From Dyadobacter sp. CY345 (GTDB taxonomy: Bacteria; Bacteroidota; Bacteroidia; Cytophagales; Spirosomataceae), in NCBI RefSeq assembly GCF_021502725.1, contig NZ_JAKFFS010000001.1:372001-436000 (forward strand): DNA of 64,000 nucleotides, in the 5' to 3' direction. A model generated the notes under the pieces. It worked only from the letters and a program-made list of their open reading frames with translations. It did not search any database and was not told the DNA's origin. Positions 52,545-61,348 of the stretch are shown in pieces; the stretch's first letter is position 1, and every line of letters begins with the position of its first letter. Both the position numbers and the translations under genes were made by a program.

Positions 52545-52637
52545 ATGAAATCCCCCAAGGTTGTCGCCAGGATACCTCCAAACGGAGGCGGGGATCGTTT
52601 TGCCAAAATTTTCAAGCTTAACAAAACAATCAAATCT

Positions 52638-55600
52638 ATGAAAAAACCAGTACAATACCAGCAGGTATTACTTTGGACTATGCGAATAACGGCTACTCAA
52701 CTCCTCTTTGCCCTGATTTTTATTGGCTCCGGATATGCCTACGAAAGTAGTGGCCAGTCGCTGCTGAGCCAGAAAATTTCTATCAATGCCAGCGGAAGCG
52801 AAGTGAAAAAAGTTTTGAATCAATTGGAAAAGCAGGCGGACGTTCGCTTTGTGTTTAGTTCTAAGCTGATCCAATCCGGCAGAAAAGTGAGCGTTAATGC
52901 GCAAAATAAACCACTTTATGAAGTTCTTGACGACATTCTTACACCGCTTGGGCTTCAATACGAAATTTCGGGAAAAATAATAATTTTAAAGCGTAATGAG
53001 AGTATGCCGGAAACTGCGCCTCCCGTTAAAAACAATGCCCCAAAAAAAAATGTTACTGGAAAAGTACTGGATGAAAGTGGTGCCGGATTGCCGGGTGTGA
53101 GTGTTGTTCTGAAAGGCACGCAATCTGGGACCACTACAGATACCAACGGCCAGTTTCAGTTAGAGATAGGTGATGATATAGCATCGAAAGCAGTGCTGGT
53201 TTTTAGTTTTGTTGGATTCAAAACACAGGAAATTGTTTTAGGAAACCAGGCGTCGCTGACGATTAATCTCGCTCTGGAAGATAAGTCTTTACAGGAACTG
53301 GTAGTTATCGGATACGGGCAGGTTAAGAAAAGTGATCTTACCGGTTCGGTGGCTTCGATCAAGTCGGCTGACCTAAATGCATACCCGGCAACTTCCATGG
53401 TGCAATCTCTGGCAGGTAGAGCCGCAGGTGTATATGTTTCTCAAAACACAGGCGCGCCAGGAAGTGCTATCAGCGTTCGGGTGAGAGGTACAAACTCAAT
53501 TCAGGGTAGTAATGAGCCATTATATGTAGTTGATGGATTTCCTTATTCCGGCAATCCTACTTTATTGAATAATGCAGATATCGAATCTGTGGAAGTGCTT
53601 AAAGATGCTTCGGCAACGGCTATCTACGGTTCAAGAGGAGCGAATGGGGTGGTTTTGATAACAACCAAAAGAGGTAAGACAGGAAGGATTAATGTTGAGT
53701 ATGACGGTTATTATGGTGTTCAGAAAATTCGAAAAAAGCTGGATTTGATGGATGCGACCCAATATGCCCAATTTTATAATGAACAAGCAAGTAACGACGG
53801 TCTTGCACCTCACTTCACGCAGGATCAGATTAATGGTTTTGGAAAAGGTACCGATTGGCAGGATCAGGTTTTGCAGACAGCACCTGTACAAAATCACTCT
53901 GTCTCGGTGAACGGCGGAAGCGAGAAAACCCGATTCTCGATTTCGGGAAGTAATTTTAATCAGGACGGTATAATTATCGGAAGTAATTACAAACGAAATT
54001 CCCTCCGTTTTAATCTGAATTCTGATCTGGGGAAAAGGTTTAAAGTTGATATTAATTCCGTTTTAAGCCGGATTGATTCTGATCGTAAAAATTCTGAAAA
54101 AGGTAACCGGGGCGGATCACTTATTTCAGCCATGTTATCGGGTTATCCGACTATTTCTCCTTTAAAAGAAGATGGAACGCTCTCAAATCTTGGTGAGGCC
54201 TATTCTTGGGGTTCCAATGCAATTATCAATCCGTTAAACTTTATTAAAGAGCAAACTGAGCATATTCAGTCCAATAAGGTACTTGCAAATGGGGCGATTA
54301 CTTTTGAGCCAATTCCTGGTCTGGTCTTTAAAACGCTGGGTGGGATTGAAAGTACAGACGACCGTACCAATGGTTACACCACAACCCGTTTTGTGAATTC
54401 CAAAGGTTCCGCTTTTATTAACACAACGCGTGTAAGCAGTCTTTTGAGTGAGAACACAGTGAGTTATAACAAAGAGTTGGGAAAACACAACCTTTCAGCG
54501 GTTGCAGGATTTACTTATCAGGACTTTACTTCTACTAAGCTAAATACATCCGGAAGCGGTTTTATCAGCAATACGCAGGAAAGTTACGATATAGGCGCCG
54601 CAGCTACACAAGGCGTTCCGTTTTCGAATTATGAAAAATGGAGTTTGATGTCATATCTGGGAAGGGTTAATTATACATTTAATAACAGGATTCTTGCTAC
54701 AATTAGCTTCCGGGCTGATGGTTCCTCGCGTTATAGTGAGGGACAAAAATGGGGTTATTTTCCATCTGCTGCGCTTGCATGGAGATTAGCAGAAGAAGAC
54801 TTTATTAAGAAAATCCCTTTTATCTCAGACTTGAAAATAAGAGCAGGTTATGGTCGGACCGGGAATACCGCAATTAACCCTTATTTTACTTTGAACCAGC
54901 TTGCTTCAAGTCAGGTAGTTTTTGGTGATGCCCTGACGATCGCTTATTCACCTTCTGCAAGACTCGCAGCACCATTAAAATGGGAAACAACCGCACAGAC
55001 AGATGTGGGAATTGATTTAAGTATTTTAAATAACAGGTTTAGTTTCTCGGCGGATTATTACGTTAAAAACACAAAAGATCTTTTAAATAATGTACAGCTG
55101 CCATCCTCACTGGGATATACTTATACAATTCAAAATATTGGTAAAATACAAAACAAGGGATTCGAGTTTTCAGCCAATGCAAAGGTTCTGGAAGGAGCGT
55201 TTAAATGGGATTTGTCGGGTAATATTTCCTTTAATAAAAACAAGGTTATAAAGCTTTATGGCGGAAATGATATTTTGGGCGACGCCATTAATATCTCGGT
55301 TATTAATGACAATATCAACATTCTTCGTGAAGGGGAAAGCCTTGGCGCTTTTTACGGTTATGTCTCGAAAGGATATGATGACAAGGGACTGGTTGTCTAT
55401 GAAGACTTTAACAGCAATGGAGTCCGGGATGCCGGTGATAAGAAGATAATTGGAAATCCAAATCCGGATTTCACCTACGGGCTTAATTCAAGTATGAGTT
55501 ATAAAAACTTCGACTTAGCCATCTTTGTTCAGGGTAGTCAGGGAAATGACATTTTTAATTTGAGCGCGGTTAATCAGACCAATGATTTTGGTCAGGCACT

Positions 55601-55964
55601 CAATATGCCCAAGGAGGTTTTTGAAAATCATTGGACACCTGAAAATCCTAATGCGAAATATCCTGTTATCAAAACCTCTTCCCAGCCCCAGGTTTCGGAT
55701 CGTTTCGTTGAAAATGGCTCATTTTTGAGATTCAAGAATATCCAGCTTAGCTATAATGTGCCTGTTTCCAAATTGAATATAAAGTGGATGACACATGCAC
55801 AAGTTTACGTCAGCACTCAAAATCTATTCACAATTACAAAATATTCCTGGTACGATCCGGAGATTAATTCTTACGGAGGCAGTAATTCGATCTTGCAGGG
55901 CATCGATCATTACGTTTATCCGGTAGCAAAAACGACGACCGTAGGAATCAGAGTTGGATTTTAA
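52638..55964 (+). CDS. SusC/RagA-type TonB-dependent transporter with STN signalling domain
   Basis: A 1108-residue outer-membrane protein from the ATG at 52638; an in-frame ATG at 52524 lies inside a leader hairpin. Residues 1-36 are the signal region. The STN domain (about 45-118, with V-R-F-V-F-S-S-K-L-I) contacts the FecR anti-sigma. A carboxypeptidase-regulatory-like domain follows (139-212), then the plug (from E-L-V-V-I-G-Y-G, 220) and a beta-barrel ending T-V-G-I-R-V-G-F. It imports a ligand held by its SusD partner, probably an oligosaccharide, using TonB energy. The substrate cannot be read, and no glycoside hydrolase lies next to it. Confidence 0.95.
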   Translation: MKKPVQYQQVLLWTMRITATQLLFALIFIGSGYAYESSGQSLLSQKISINASGSEVKKVLNQLEKQADVRFVFSSKLIQSGRKVSVNAQNKPLYEVLDDILTPLGLQYEISGKIIILKRNESMPETAPPVKNNAPKKNVTGKVLDESGAGLPGVSVVLKGTQSGTTTDTNGQFQLEIGDDIASKAVLVFSFVGFKTQEIVLGNQASLTINLALEDKSLQELVVIGYGQVKKSDLTGSVASIKSADLNAYPATSMVQSLAGRAAGVYVSQNTGAPGSAISVRVRGTNSIQGSNEPLYVVDGFPYSGNPTLLNNADIESVEVLKDASATAIYGSRGANGVVLITTKRGKTGRINVEYDGYYGVQKIRKKLDLMDATQYAQFYNEQASNDGLAPHFTQDQINGFGKGTDWQDQVLQTAPVQNHSVSVNGGSEKTRFSISGSNFNQDGIIIGSNYKRNSLRFNLNSDLGKRFKVDINSVLSRIDSDRKNSEKGNRGGSLISAMLSGYPTISPLKEDGTLSNLGEAYSWGSNAIINPLNFIKEQTEHIQSNKVLANGAITFEPIPGLVFKTLGGIESTDDRTNGYTTTRFVNSKGSAFINTTRVSSLLSENTVSYNKELGKHNLSAVAGFTYQDFTSTKLNTSGSGFISNTQESYDIGAAATQGVPFSNYEKWSLMSYLGRVNYTFNNRILATISFRADGSSRYSEGQKWGYFPSAALAWRLAEEDFIKKIPFISDLKIRAGYGRTGNTAINPYFTLNQLASSQVVFGDALTIAYSPSARLAAPLKWETTAQTDVGIDLSILNNRFSFSADYYVKNTKDLLNNVQLPSSLGYTYTIQNIGKIQNKGFEFSANAKVLEGAFKWDLSGNISFNKNKVIKLYGGNDILGDAINISVINDNINILREGESLGAFYGYVSKGYDDKGLVVYEDFNSNGVRDAGDKKIIGNPNPDFTYGLNSSMSYKNFDLAIFVQGSQGNDIFNLSAVNQTNDFGQALNMPKEVFENHWTPENPNAKYPVIKTSSQPQVSDRFVENGSFLRFKNIQLSYNVPVSKLNIKWMTHAQVYVSTQNLFTITKYSWYDPEINSYGGSNSILQGIDHYVYPVAKTTTVGIRVGF

Positions 55965-55988
55965 TTTTTACAAGAAAAAGTTAATGAT

Positions 55989-57425
55989 ATGAATAAGCTA
56001 TTGATCTATATATTTTCAGGCTGCCTCATGGTTTCCTGTACCGATTCGCTGGTAGAAAAACCGAAGTCGCTTTCGGCAGAGAATTTTTATAATACCGCTG
56101 CCGAAGTGGAGTCTGCTGTAAACGCTATCTACGGCCCTATGCGTGTGGAAAACGGACTTTCTATAAATTATCCTTCTCAGTTGGAAGGACTTGCGGACTA
56201 TGGAAATTCCCGAGGAAGCCAAACACCTGTGAGTCTTTATCAGGGATTGGACAATACCAATATTAATCGCGTTGGCGTCATCTGGGACAATTTTTATCAG
56301 TCTATTCGTAATGCCAATCTTGTGATTGCCAATACGCCGAATGGAACGAGTATCTCCGACACAGACAAAGTAAAATATATTGCTGAGGCGAAATATTTAC
56401 GCTCGCTATTATACTTTGCGCTTGTCCGGAACTGGTCAGGGGTACCGATCCGGACAGAAGCAAACATGACAGTTGCTGATGTCAAACGTTCCAGTGTTGC
56501 CGAAGTTTATGACCTCATTTTAGCAGACGCTTTGGAAGCTGAAAAAGGTCTTCCAGACGTTCCTTCTGCTGTTGGAAAACCTTCAAAATGGGCAGCCAAA
56601 ACTTTGTTGGCCGAAATTTACATGTATAAGGAAGACTGGAAATCGTCCAGCGCCAAAGCGAAGGAAGTTATCGATTCAGGGAAATTTTCTCTTGTAGCAG
56701 TATCGCAGGCAGAGGATTTTCAGAAAATCTACGGACCGGAAGTTGTCAATACGCCTGAGGAAATATTTTATTTTAAATATAACCGTCAGCAAGGTTTTGG
56801 TTTAGTAGCCTACGCCCATCGAAAAACCGCAGCATATAACTATTACGGTCCGGGCGGAGTTTATGCGCAATACACGGATTCTGTGTCAAATCCGATTATC
56901 AAAAAATGGGATATAAAGGATTTGAGAAAACCGCATATTCTCTACAATGTAGACATTGGTTTGGGACCAAACTCTTGTCTGTTTAGAAAATTCCGTGATC
57001 CCAATGCAACCAACGGCGGCGGGAATGATTATCCATGGTATCGCTATGCAGATTTGCTACTGTTTCATGCTGAAAACGATGCCCGCGCCAATGCTGCTCC
57101 GACGGCTGAGGCTTTGGAAAGTTTAAATAAGGTTCATCGCAGAGCTTATGGGTATCCCGCACAAACTTCTTCTCCGGTCGACTTTAAATTGGCTGACTTT
57201 ACATTGACAACTTTTATCGATAAAGTTGTTGAAGAGCGTGGTTTTGAAACCATGTATGAAGGCAAACGGTGGCTGGACTTGAAAAGACTTGGTATCGCAA
57301 AGCAAAGAATAAAGGAAGTTAAAAATATAGTTGTAGCGGATAAACACATGTTATGGCCTATTCCTAACTCAGAATTGCTGTATAATAAGGCACTTACTGC
57401 GACCGATCAAAATCCGGGATATTAA
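55989..57425 (+). CDS. SusD/RagB-type substrate-binding lipoprotein
   Basis: A 478-residue surface lipoprotein (lipobox L-M-V-S-C, Cys17). The SusD fold shows in A-E-A-K-Y-L-R-S-L-L-Y-F-A-L-V (about 128-142) and W-A-A-K-T-L-L-A-E-I-Y-M-Y, and the C-terminal R-Y-A-D-L-L-L-F-H-A-E and E-R-G-F-E-T-M-Y-E-G-K-R-W-L-D-L-K-R are hallmarks. It starts 24 bp after susC and caps the transporter. The sequence does not reveal the ligand. Confidence 0.95.
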   Translation: MNKLLIYIFSGCLMVSCTDSLVEKPKSLSAENFYNTAAEVESAVNAIYGPMRVENGLSINYPSQLEGLADYGNSRGSQTPVSLYQGLDNTNINRVGVIWDNFYQSIRNANLVIANTPNGTSISDTDKVKYIAEAKYLRSLLYFALVRNWSGVPIRTEANMTVADVKRSSVAEVYDLILADALEAEKGLPDVPSAVGKPSKWAAKTLLAEIYMYKEDWKSSSAKAKEVIDSGKFSLVAVSQAEDFQKIYGPEVVNTPEEIFYFKYNRQQGFGLVAYAHRKTAAYNYYGPGGVYAQYTDSVSNPIIKKWDIKDLRKPHILYNVDIGLGPNSCLFRKFRDPNATNGGGNDYPWYRYADLLLFHAENDARANAAPTAEALESLNKVHRRAYGYPAQTSSPVDFKLADFTLTTFIDKVVEERGFETMYEGKRWLDLKRLGIAKQRIKEVKNIVVADKHMLWPIPNSELLYNKALTATDQNPGY

Positions 57426-57504
57426 GCATTATCTAATACATTAAGCCAATTTTGAAAATTGAACTTGCTTTTTGCAGATGTATTTTTAGTTGTTTTATCC
57501 TGTT

Positions 57505-57550
57505 ACCGGCTAATAGTTAGGTGCTGACAATACCATAGTTTTTAGCCGGT
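57505..57550. repeat. Inverted repeat between SusD and the FAD oxidoreductase
   Basis: ACCGGCTAA (57505-57513) pairs perfectly with TTAGCCGGT (57542-57550), with 28 nt between. No T-run follows, so an operator or a stable mRNA hairpin is likelier than a terminator. Confidence 0.4.
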
Positions 57551-57606
57551 TGCTGCTATCTTAATTATAATTGATTTTTTTAAATTAAAACCTAATCCCA
57601 AGAGTA

Positions 57607-59292
57607 ATGAAACAAATTTTCAGGTTGTTCTTTATAGGTATTTTTGCACTATGTATTTCCTCATTTTCCGGTGGTAAGAAATCGGGCGATACTAATAATA
57701 GCGATACAAATAGTCAAAAGTCATACGATGCGGACGTCATCGTTTATGGTGGTACTTCTGCGGCTGTGACAGCTGCCGTTCAAATTCTAAAAGAAGGTAA
57801 AACTGTTTTAGTGGTATCGCCTGATAAACATCTGGGCGGTCTTTCTTCTGGCGGACTAGGTTTTACTGATACAGGAAACAAATCGGTGATCGGCGGATTG
57901 GCCCGCGAGTTTTACCATCGTGTTTATATGTATTACGACAAGCCGGAAACATGGAAATGGCAAAAGAAAAACGAATATGGAAATAAAGGACAGGGAACAC
58001 CCGCAATGGATGGAGCCGACAGAACCATGTGGATTTTTGAGCCGCACATCGCAGAACAGGTTTTTGAAGATTTTGTAAAAGAAAACAAAATCAAGATATA
58101 CAGAGACGAATGGCTGGACCGTAAAAAGGGCGTAGTGAAAAAGGATGGCAAAATAGTTTCTATTAAAACGCTTTCGGGAAAAACATTTACCGGCAAAATG
58201 TTCATTGATGCTACTTACGAAGGTGACTTAATGGCTGCTGCGGGCGTTAAATATCATGTTGGCCGCGAAGCCAATAGTGTTTATAACGAAGAGTGGAACG
58301 GGATTCAGGCAGGCGTTTTTCAACATGGACATTATTTCAAAAAAAATATAAGTCCGTATAAAATTGAGGGTGACCCAAAAAGCGGATTGCTTCCTTATGT
58401 GAATAATGAAAAAGTAGGAAAAAATGGCGAGGGCGACAATAAAATCCAGGCTTATTGTTTCCGTATGTGTTTGTCCGAAAATCCTGATAACCGAATTCCA
58501 TTTGAAAAACCGGCTGGGTATGATCCATCGAAATATGAATTGTTAGCGCGAGTTTACAAAGCAGGATGGACGGAAACGTTTGACAAATATGATCCGATTC
58601 CGAACAAAAAAACAGATACCAATAATCACGGACCATTCAGTACGGATTATATCGGGATGAATTATGACTACCCGGAAGCATCTTACGAAAGGAGAAAAGA
58701 GATTATCAAAGATCATGAACTGTATCAGAAAGGTTTGATGTATTATCTTTCCAATGACACCAATGTGCCGACGGAAGTAAGAACAGAAATGCAAAAGTGG
58801 GGTTTGCCGAAAGATGAATTTAAGGATAACGGCGGATGGCCACATCAGATTTATGTTAGAGAAGCACGAAGAATGATCGGTCGGGGCGTGATGACAGAAA
58901 ATGAAACACTTGGTAAAAAAGCAGTTTCCGAATCTGTTGGTATGGGTTCATACTCATTAGACTCACACAATACCCAACGTTACGTAAGAGAAGATGGATT
59001 TGTACAAAATGAAGGTGATATTGGTGTTCATGCGAAAACACCGTACAGTATTTCATATTCTTCCATTATTCCTAAAAAGGAAGATTGTCAGAATTTGTTG
59101 GTACCGGTATGTATGTCCAGTTCGCATATCGCTTATGGCTCGATCCGGATGGAGCCGGTTTTCATGATTCTTGGGCAAAGCGCAGCGTCAGCGGCGGTAC
59201 AGGCTATTGATAGAAAAGTGAGTGTCCAGGATGTAAGTTATGAAAAATTAAAAGAGCAATTGTTGAAAGATAAACAGCGGCTGGAATTGTAA
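57607..59292 (+). CDS. Secreted FAD-dependent oxidoreductase
   Basis: A 561-residue protein with a signal sequence (about 1-20, hydrophobic F-F-I-G-I-F-A-L). The FAD-binding Rossmann start D-A-D-V-I-V-Y-G-G-T-S-A-A-V-T-A-A is at 41-57, then L-G-G-L-S-S-G-G-L-G-F-T-D near 79-91, typical of the FAD-dependent group found beside SusCD genes. Late A-S-A-A-V-Q-A-I also fits. Its substrate is unknown; a periplasmic oxidation of the compound taken up by SusC/SusD is a reasonable guess. It lies in the same strand run but has its own gap upstream. Confidence 0.85.
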   Translation: MKQIFRLFFIGIFALCISSFSGGKKSGDTNNSDTNSQKSYDADVIVYGGTSAAVTAAVQILKEGKTVLVVSPDKHLGGLSSGGLGFTDTGNKSVIGGLAREFYHRVYMYYDKPETWKWQKKNEYGNKGQGTPAMDGADRTMWIFEPHIAEQVFEDFVKENKIKIYRDEWLDRKKGVVKKDGKIVSIKTLSGKTFTGKMFIDATYEGDLMAAAGVKYHVGREANSVYNEEWNGIQAGVFQHGHYFKKNISPYKIEGDPKSGLLPYVNNEKVGKNGEGDNKIQAYCFRMCLSENPDNRIPFEKPAGYDPSKYELLARVYKAGWTETFDKYDPIPNKKTDTNNHGPFSTDYIGMNYDYPEASYERRKEIIKDHELYQKGLMYYLSNDTNVPTEVRTEMQKWGLPKDEFKDNGGWPHQIYVREARRMIGRGVMTENETLGKKAVSESVGMGSYSLDSHNTQRYVREDGFVQNEGDIGVHAKTPYSISYSSIIPKKEDCQNLLVPVCMSSSHIAYGSIRMEPVFMILGQSAASAAVQAIDRKVSVQDVSYEKLKEQLLKDKQRLEL

Positions 59293-59396
59293 AATTTTGC
59301 CACAGCGGCAAACTTGCCGTCTTTGGCAAATCAAAAAGTAATGCTTATTTATCAAAACATGATTCTAAGTTTACTTTTGTATCAATTTTACCCTAT

Positions 59397-59424
59397 ATAG
59401 CCGGATAATAGTCCGGCTATTTTA
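59397..59424 (+). terminator. Terminator-like hairpin between FAD oxidoreductase and MFS genes
   Basis: ATAGCCGGA (59397-59405) pairs perfectly with TCCGGCTAT (59412-59420), followed by TTTATATAA. A TACTTTTG box at 59372-59379 precedes it, so if that is a promoter the hairpin would lie in the leader of the MFS gene. Confidence 0.65.
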
Positions 59425-59465
59425 TATAATATTGCAAATAATCCTGAAAATCCTTAAATAACAGA

Positions 59466-60707
59466 ATGGATACCCTGGTTAAAGCCCGTTCAAATTTTTC
59501 ACATCTTTTCAGCGCACCAGTCATTGTCGCAGCACTCGGATACTTTGTTGACATATATGATTTACTTCTTTTTGGAATTGTTCGTTTACCAAGTCTTGCG
59601 TCATTAGGACTTTCCGAAGCGGAGATTTCTTCGACCGGTGCAAGTATCCTGAACTGGCAAATGGCTGGATTATTATTGGGAGGGATTTTATGGGGGATTT
59701 TAGGAGATAAAAAGGGAAGATTGTCGGTTCTATTTGGTTCCATTATTACTTATTCACTTGCAAATATCGCCTGTGGGTTTGTCCAGGACCCAACGACCTA
59801 TAAAATTTTACGGTTCGTTGCAGGCGTTGGTCTGGCGGGGGAACTTGGAGCGGGAATTACTTTGGTATCAGAAATTTTACCAAAACATTTACGTGCCATC
59901 GGAACTTCCCTGGTCGCAGGAATAGGGTTGCTTGGAGCTATTGTAGGTTATTTTACAGTTGAATTCTTTGATTGGAGAAATGCTTATTTTATCGGTGGAG
60001 GTTTAGGTATTTCCTTGCTTTTGCTTCGCATAGGTGTTTTCGAATCAGGGATTTTTGAGGGTGTGAAAAATCAGAAACATGTAACAAAAGGTAACTTTTT
60101 CGCATTGTTTACCAATAAGGACAGATTTTTCAGATATCTGAAATGCATCGGAATCGGGCTGCCAACTTGGTTTGTTATCGGTATTTTAGCAACATTCAGT
60201 AATGAATTTGGTAAGGCGCTTGGGATACAAGAATCGATCAGCCCGGGACTTTCCATTATGTGGTGTTACGTAGGACTGTCAGCCGGCGATTTTTTAAGTG
60301 GGTTTTTAAGCCACTGGCTGGAATCACGCAAGAAAGCTGTATTTATTATGATGGCTTTTACGTTAATATGCAGCGGAATTTATTTGTATACCGGAATAAA
60401 AACGGCCACTTCTTTATATACCGTCGCCACCTTACTCGGATTCGGAATTGGATACTGGGCAATGTTCGTAACGATAGGAGCAGAACAATTTGGTACGAAT
60501 CTTCGTGCAACGGCGGCGACAACCGTTCCCAATATGGTTCGCGGGATGGTGATTGTTATGACGACATTATTTGCCAGCTTCAAAGATTCATTTTCAGTCA
60601 TTGATTCCGGGGCGTTGGTAGGCCTAATCTGTTTCGTGATCGGATTTTATTCAATCCTGACAATCCCGGAAACACATGGAAGAGATCTTGATTTTCTGGA
60701 AGAGTAG
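59466..60707 (+). CDS. MFS transporter
   Basis: A 413-residue major facilitator protein with twelve predicted transmembrane segments. The loop 2-3 signature G-I-L-G-D-K-K-G-R is at about residues 79-87, and V-G-L-A-G-E-L-G-A-G is near 121-130. The sequence is like sugar or organic-acid proton symporters. Its place between two oxidoreductase units suggests import of the oxidised product or a related sugar into the cytoplasm. Confidence 0.9.
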   Translation: MDTLVKARSNFSHLFSAPVIVAALGYFVDIYDLLLFGIVRLPSLASLGLSEAEISSTGASILNWQMAGLLLGGILWGILGDKKGRLSVLFGSIITYSLANIACGFVQDPTTYKILRFVAGVGLAGELGAGITLVSEILPKHLRAIGTSLVAGIGLLGAIVGYFTVEFFDWRNAYFIGGGLGISLLLLRIGVFESGIFEGVKNQKHVTKGNFFALFTNKDRFFRYLKCIGIGLPTWFVIGILATFSNEFGKALGIQESISPGLSIMWCYVGLSAGDFLSGFLSHWLESRKKAVFIMMAFTLICSGIYLYTGIKTATSLYTVATLLGFGIGYWAMFVTIGAEQFGTNLRATAATTVPNMVRGMVIVMTTLFASFKDSFSVIDSGALVGLICFVIGFYSILTIPETHGRDLDFLEE

Positions 60708-60761
60708 AAAGTTGATCAGCAATAACTTATAGATAATATTAATCGTTGAAAAATAATAAAA

Positions 60762-61298
60762 ATGGAAAGACGGATAGCGCTTAAAAACATGGCTGCGGCG
60801 ATGGGAGCGATGGTAAGTTTGCCAACTTGGGCCTCGGGATGGAGCAATGTTTCGCTCGGTAAAGCTCAATATACCACAGTTGGACAAGCGGAGGTTTTGA
60901 AAGCTATTGTGGAATCAATAATTCCTAAAACGGATACGCCGGGAGCTGGTGAGCTTGGAGTAGCGACTTTTGTGCAGAGAATGATAACGGATTGTTATGA
61001 TAAAAAAGCACAGGATACTTTCTCGAAGGGAATAGACGCGGTTGAAGCGCAGAGCACCAAAAGTTTCTCGAAATCATTTGCTGACGCCAGCAAAGAGCAG
61101 CAGTTGCAGATTTTGAGAGAAATGGAAAAAAGCAGTGACGCTGACCAGAAAGGATTTTTTGGAATGGTGAAAAACCTGACAATCCAGGGTTATATGTCGT
61201 CGGAATATGTCATGACTAATCTGACACATTTCGAATTTATACCGGCAAGATATCACGGCTGCGTTCCTGTGAAAAAAGGAATGAGTACAGACAATTAA
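60762..61298 (+). CDS. Gluconate 2-dehydrogenase subunit 3-family protein (small subunit of the GMC oxidoreductase)
   Basis: A 178-residue protein. A Tat-like N-terminus (M-E-R-R-I-A-L-K-N-M, then a hydrophobic run) suggests export with a folded partner. The body has the subunit 3 pattern: I-V-E-S-I-I-P-K-T-D-T-P-G-A, then F-G-M-V-K-N-L-T-I-Q-G-Y-M-S-S-E, and a C-terminal aromatic H-F-E-F-I-P-A-R-Y. These small subunits help the GMC flavoprotein fold and cross the membrane. It lies 50 bp before the GMC gene. Confidence 0.9.
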   Translation: MERRIALKNMAAAMGAMVSLPTWASGWSNVSLGKAQYTTVGQAEVLKAIVESIIPKTDTPGAGELGVATFVQRMITDCYDKKAQDTFSKGIDAVEAQSTKSFSKSFADASKEQQLQILREMEKSSDADQKGFFGMVKNLTIQGYMSSEYVMTNLTHFEFIPARYHGCVPVKKGMSTDN

Positions 61299-61348
61299 TA
61301 GCTGAATTTTTGGCTGACAAGAAGAAATTGAAATAGAAAATACCCAAA

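Noticed and set aside
52524..52637. An in-frame ATG adding 38 residues to SusC
   Set aside because: The ATG falls within a hairpin and the added residues do not resemble a signal peptide; M-K-K-P at 52638 does.
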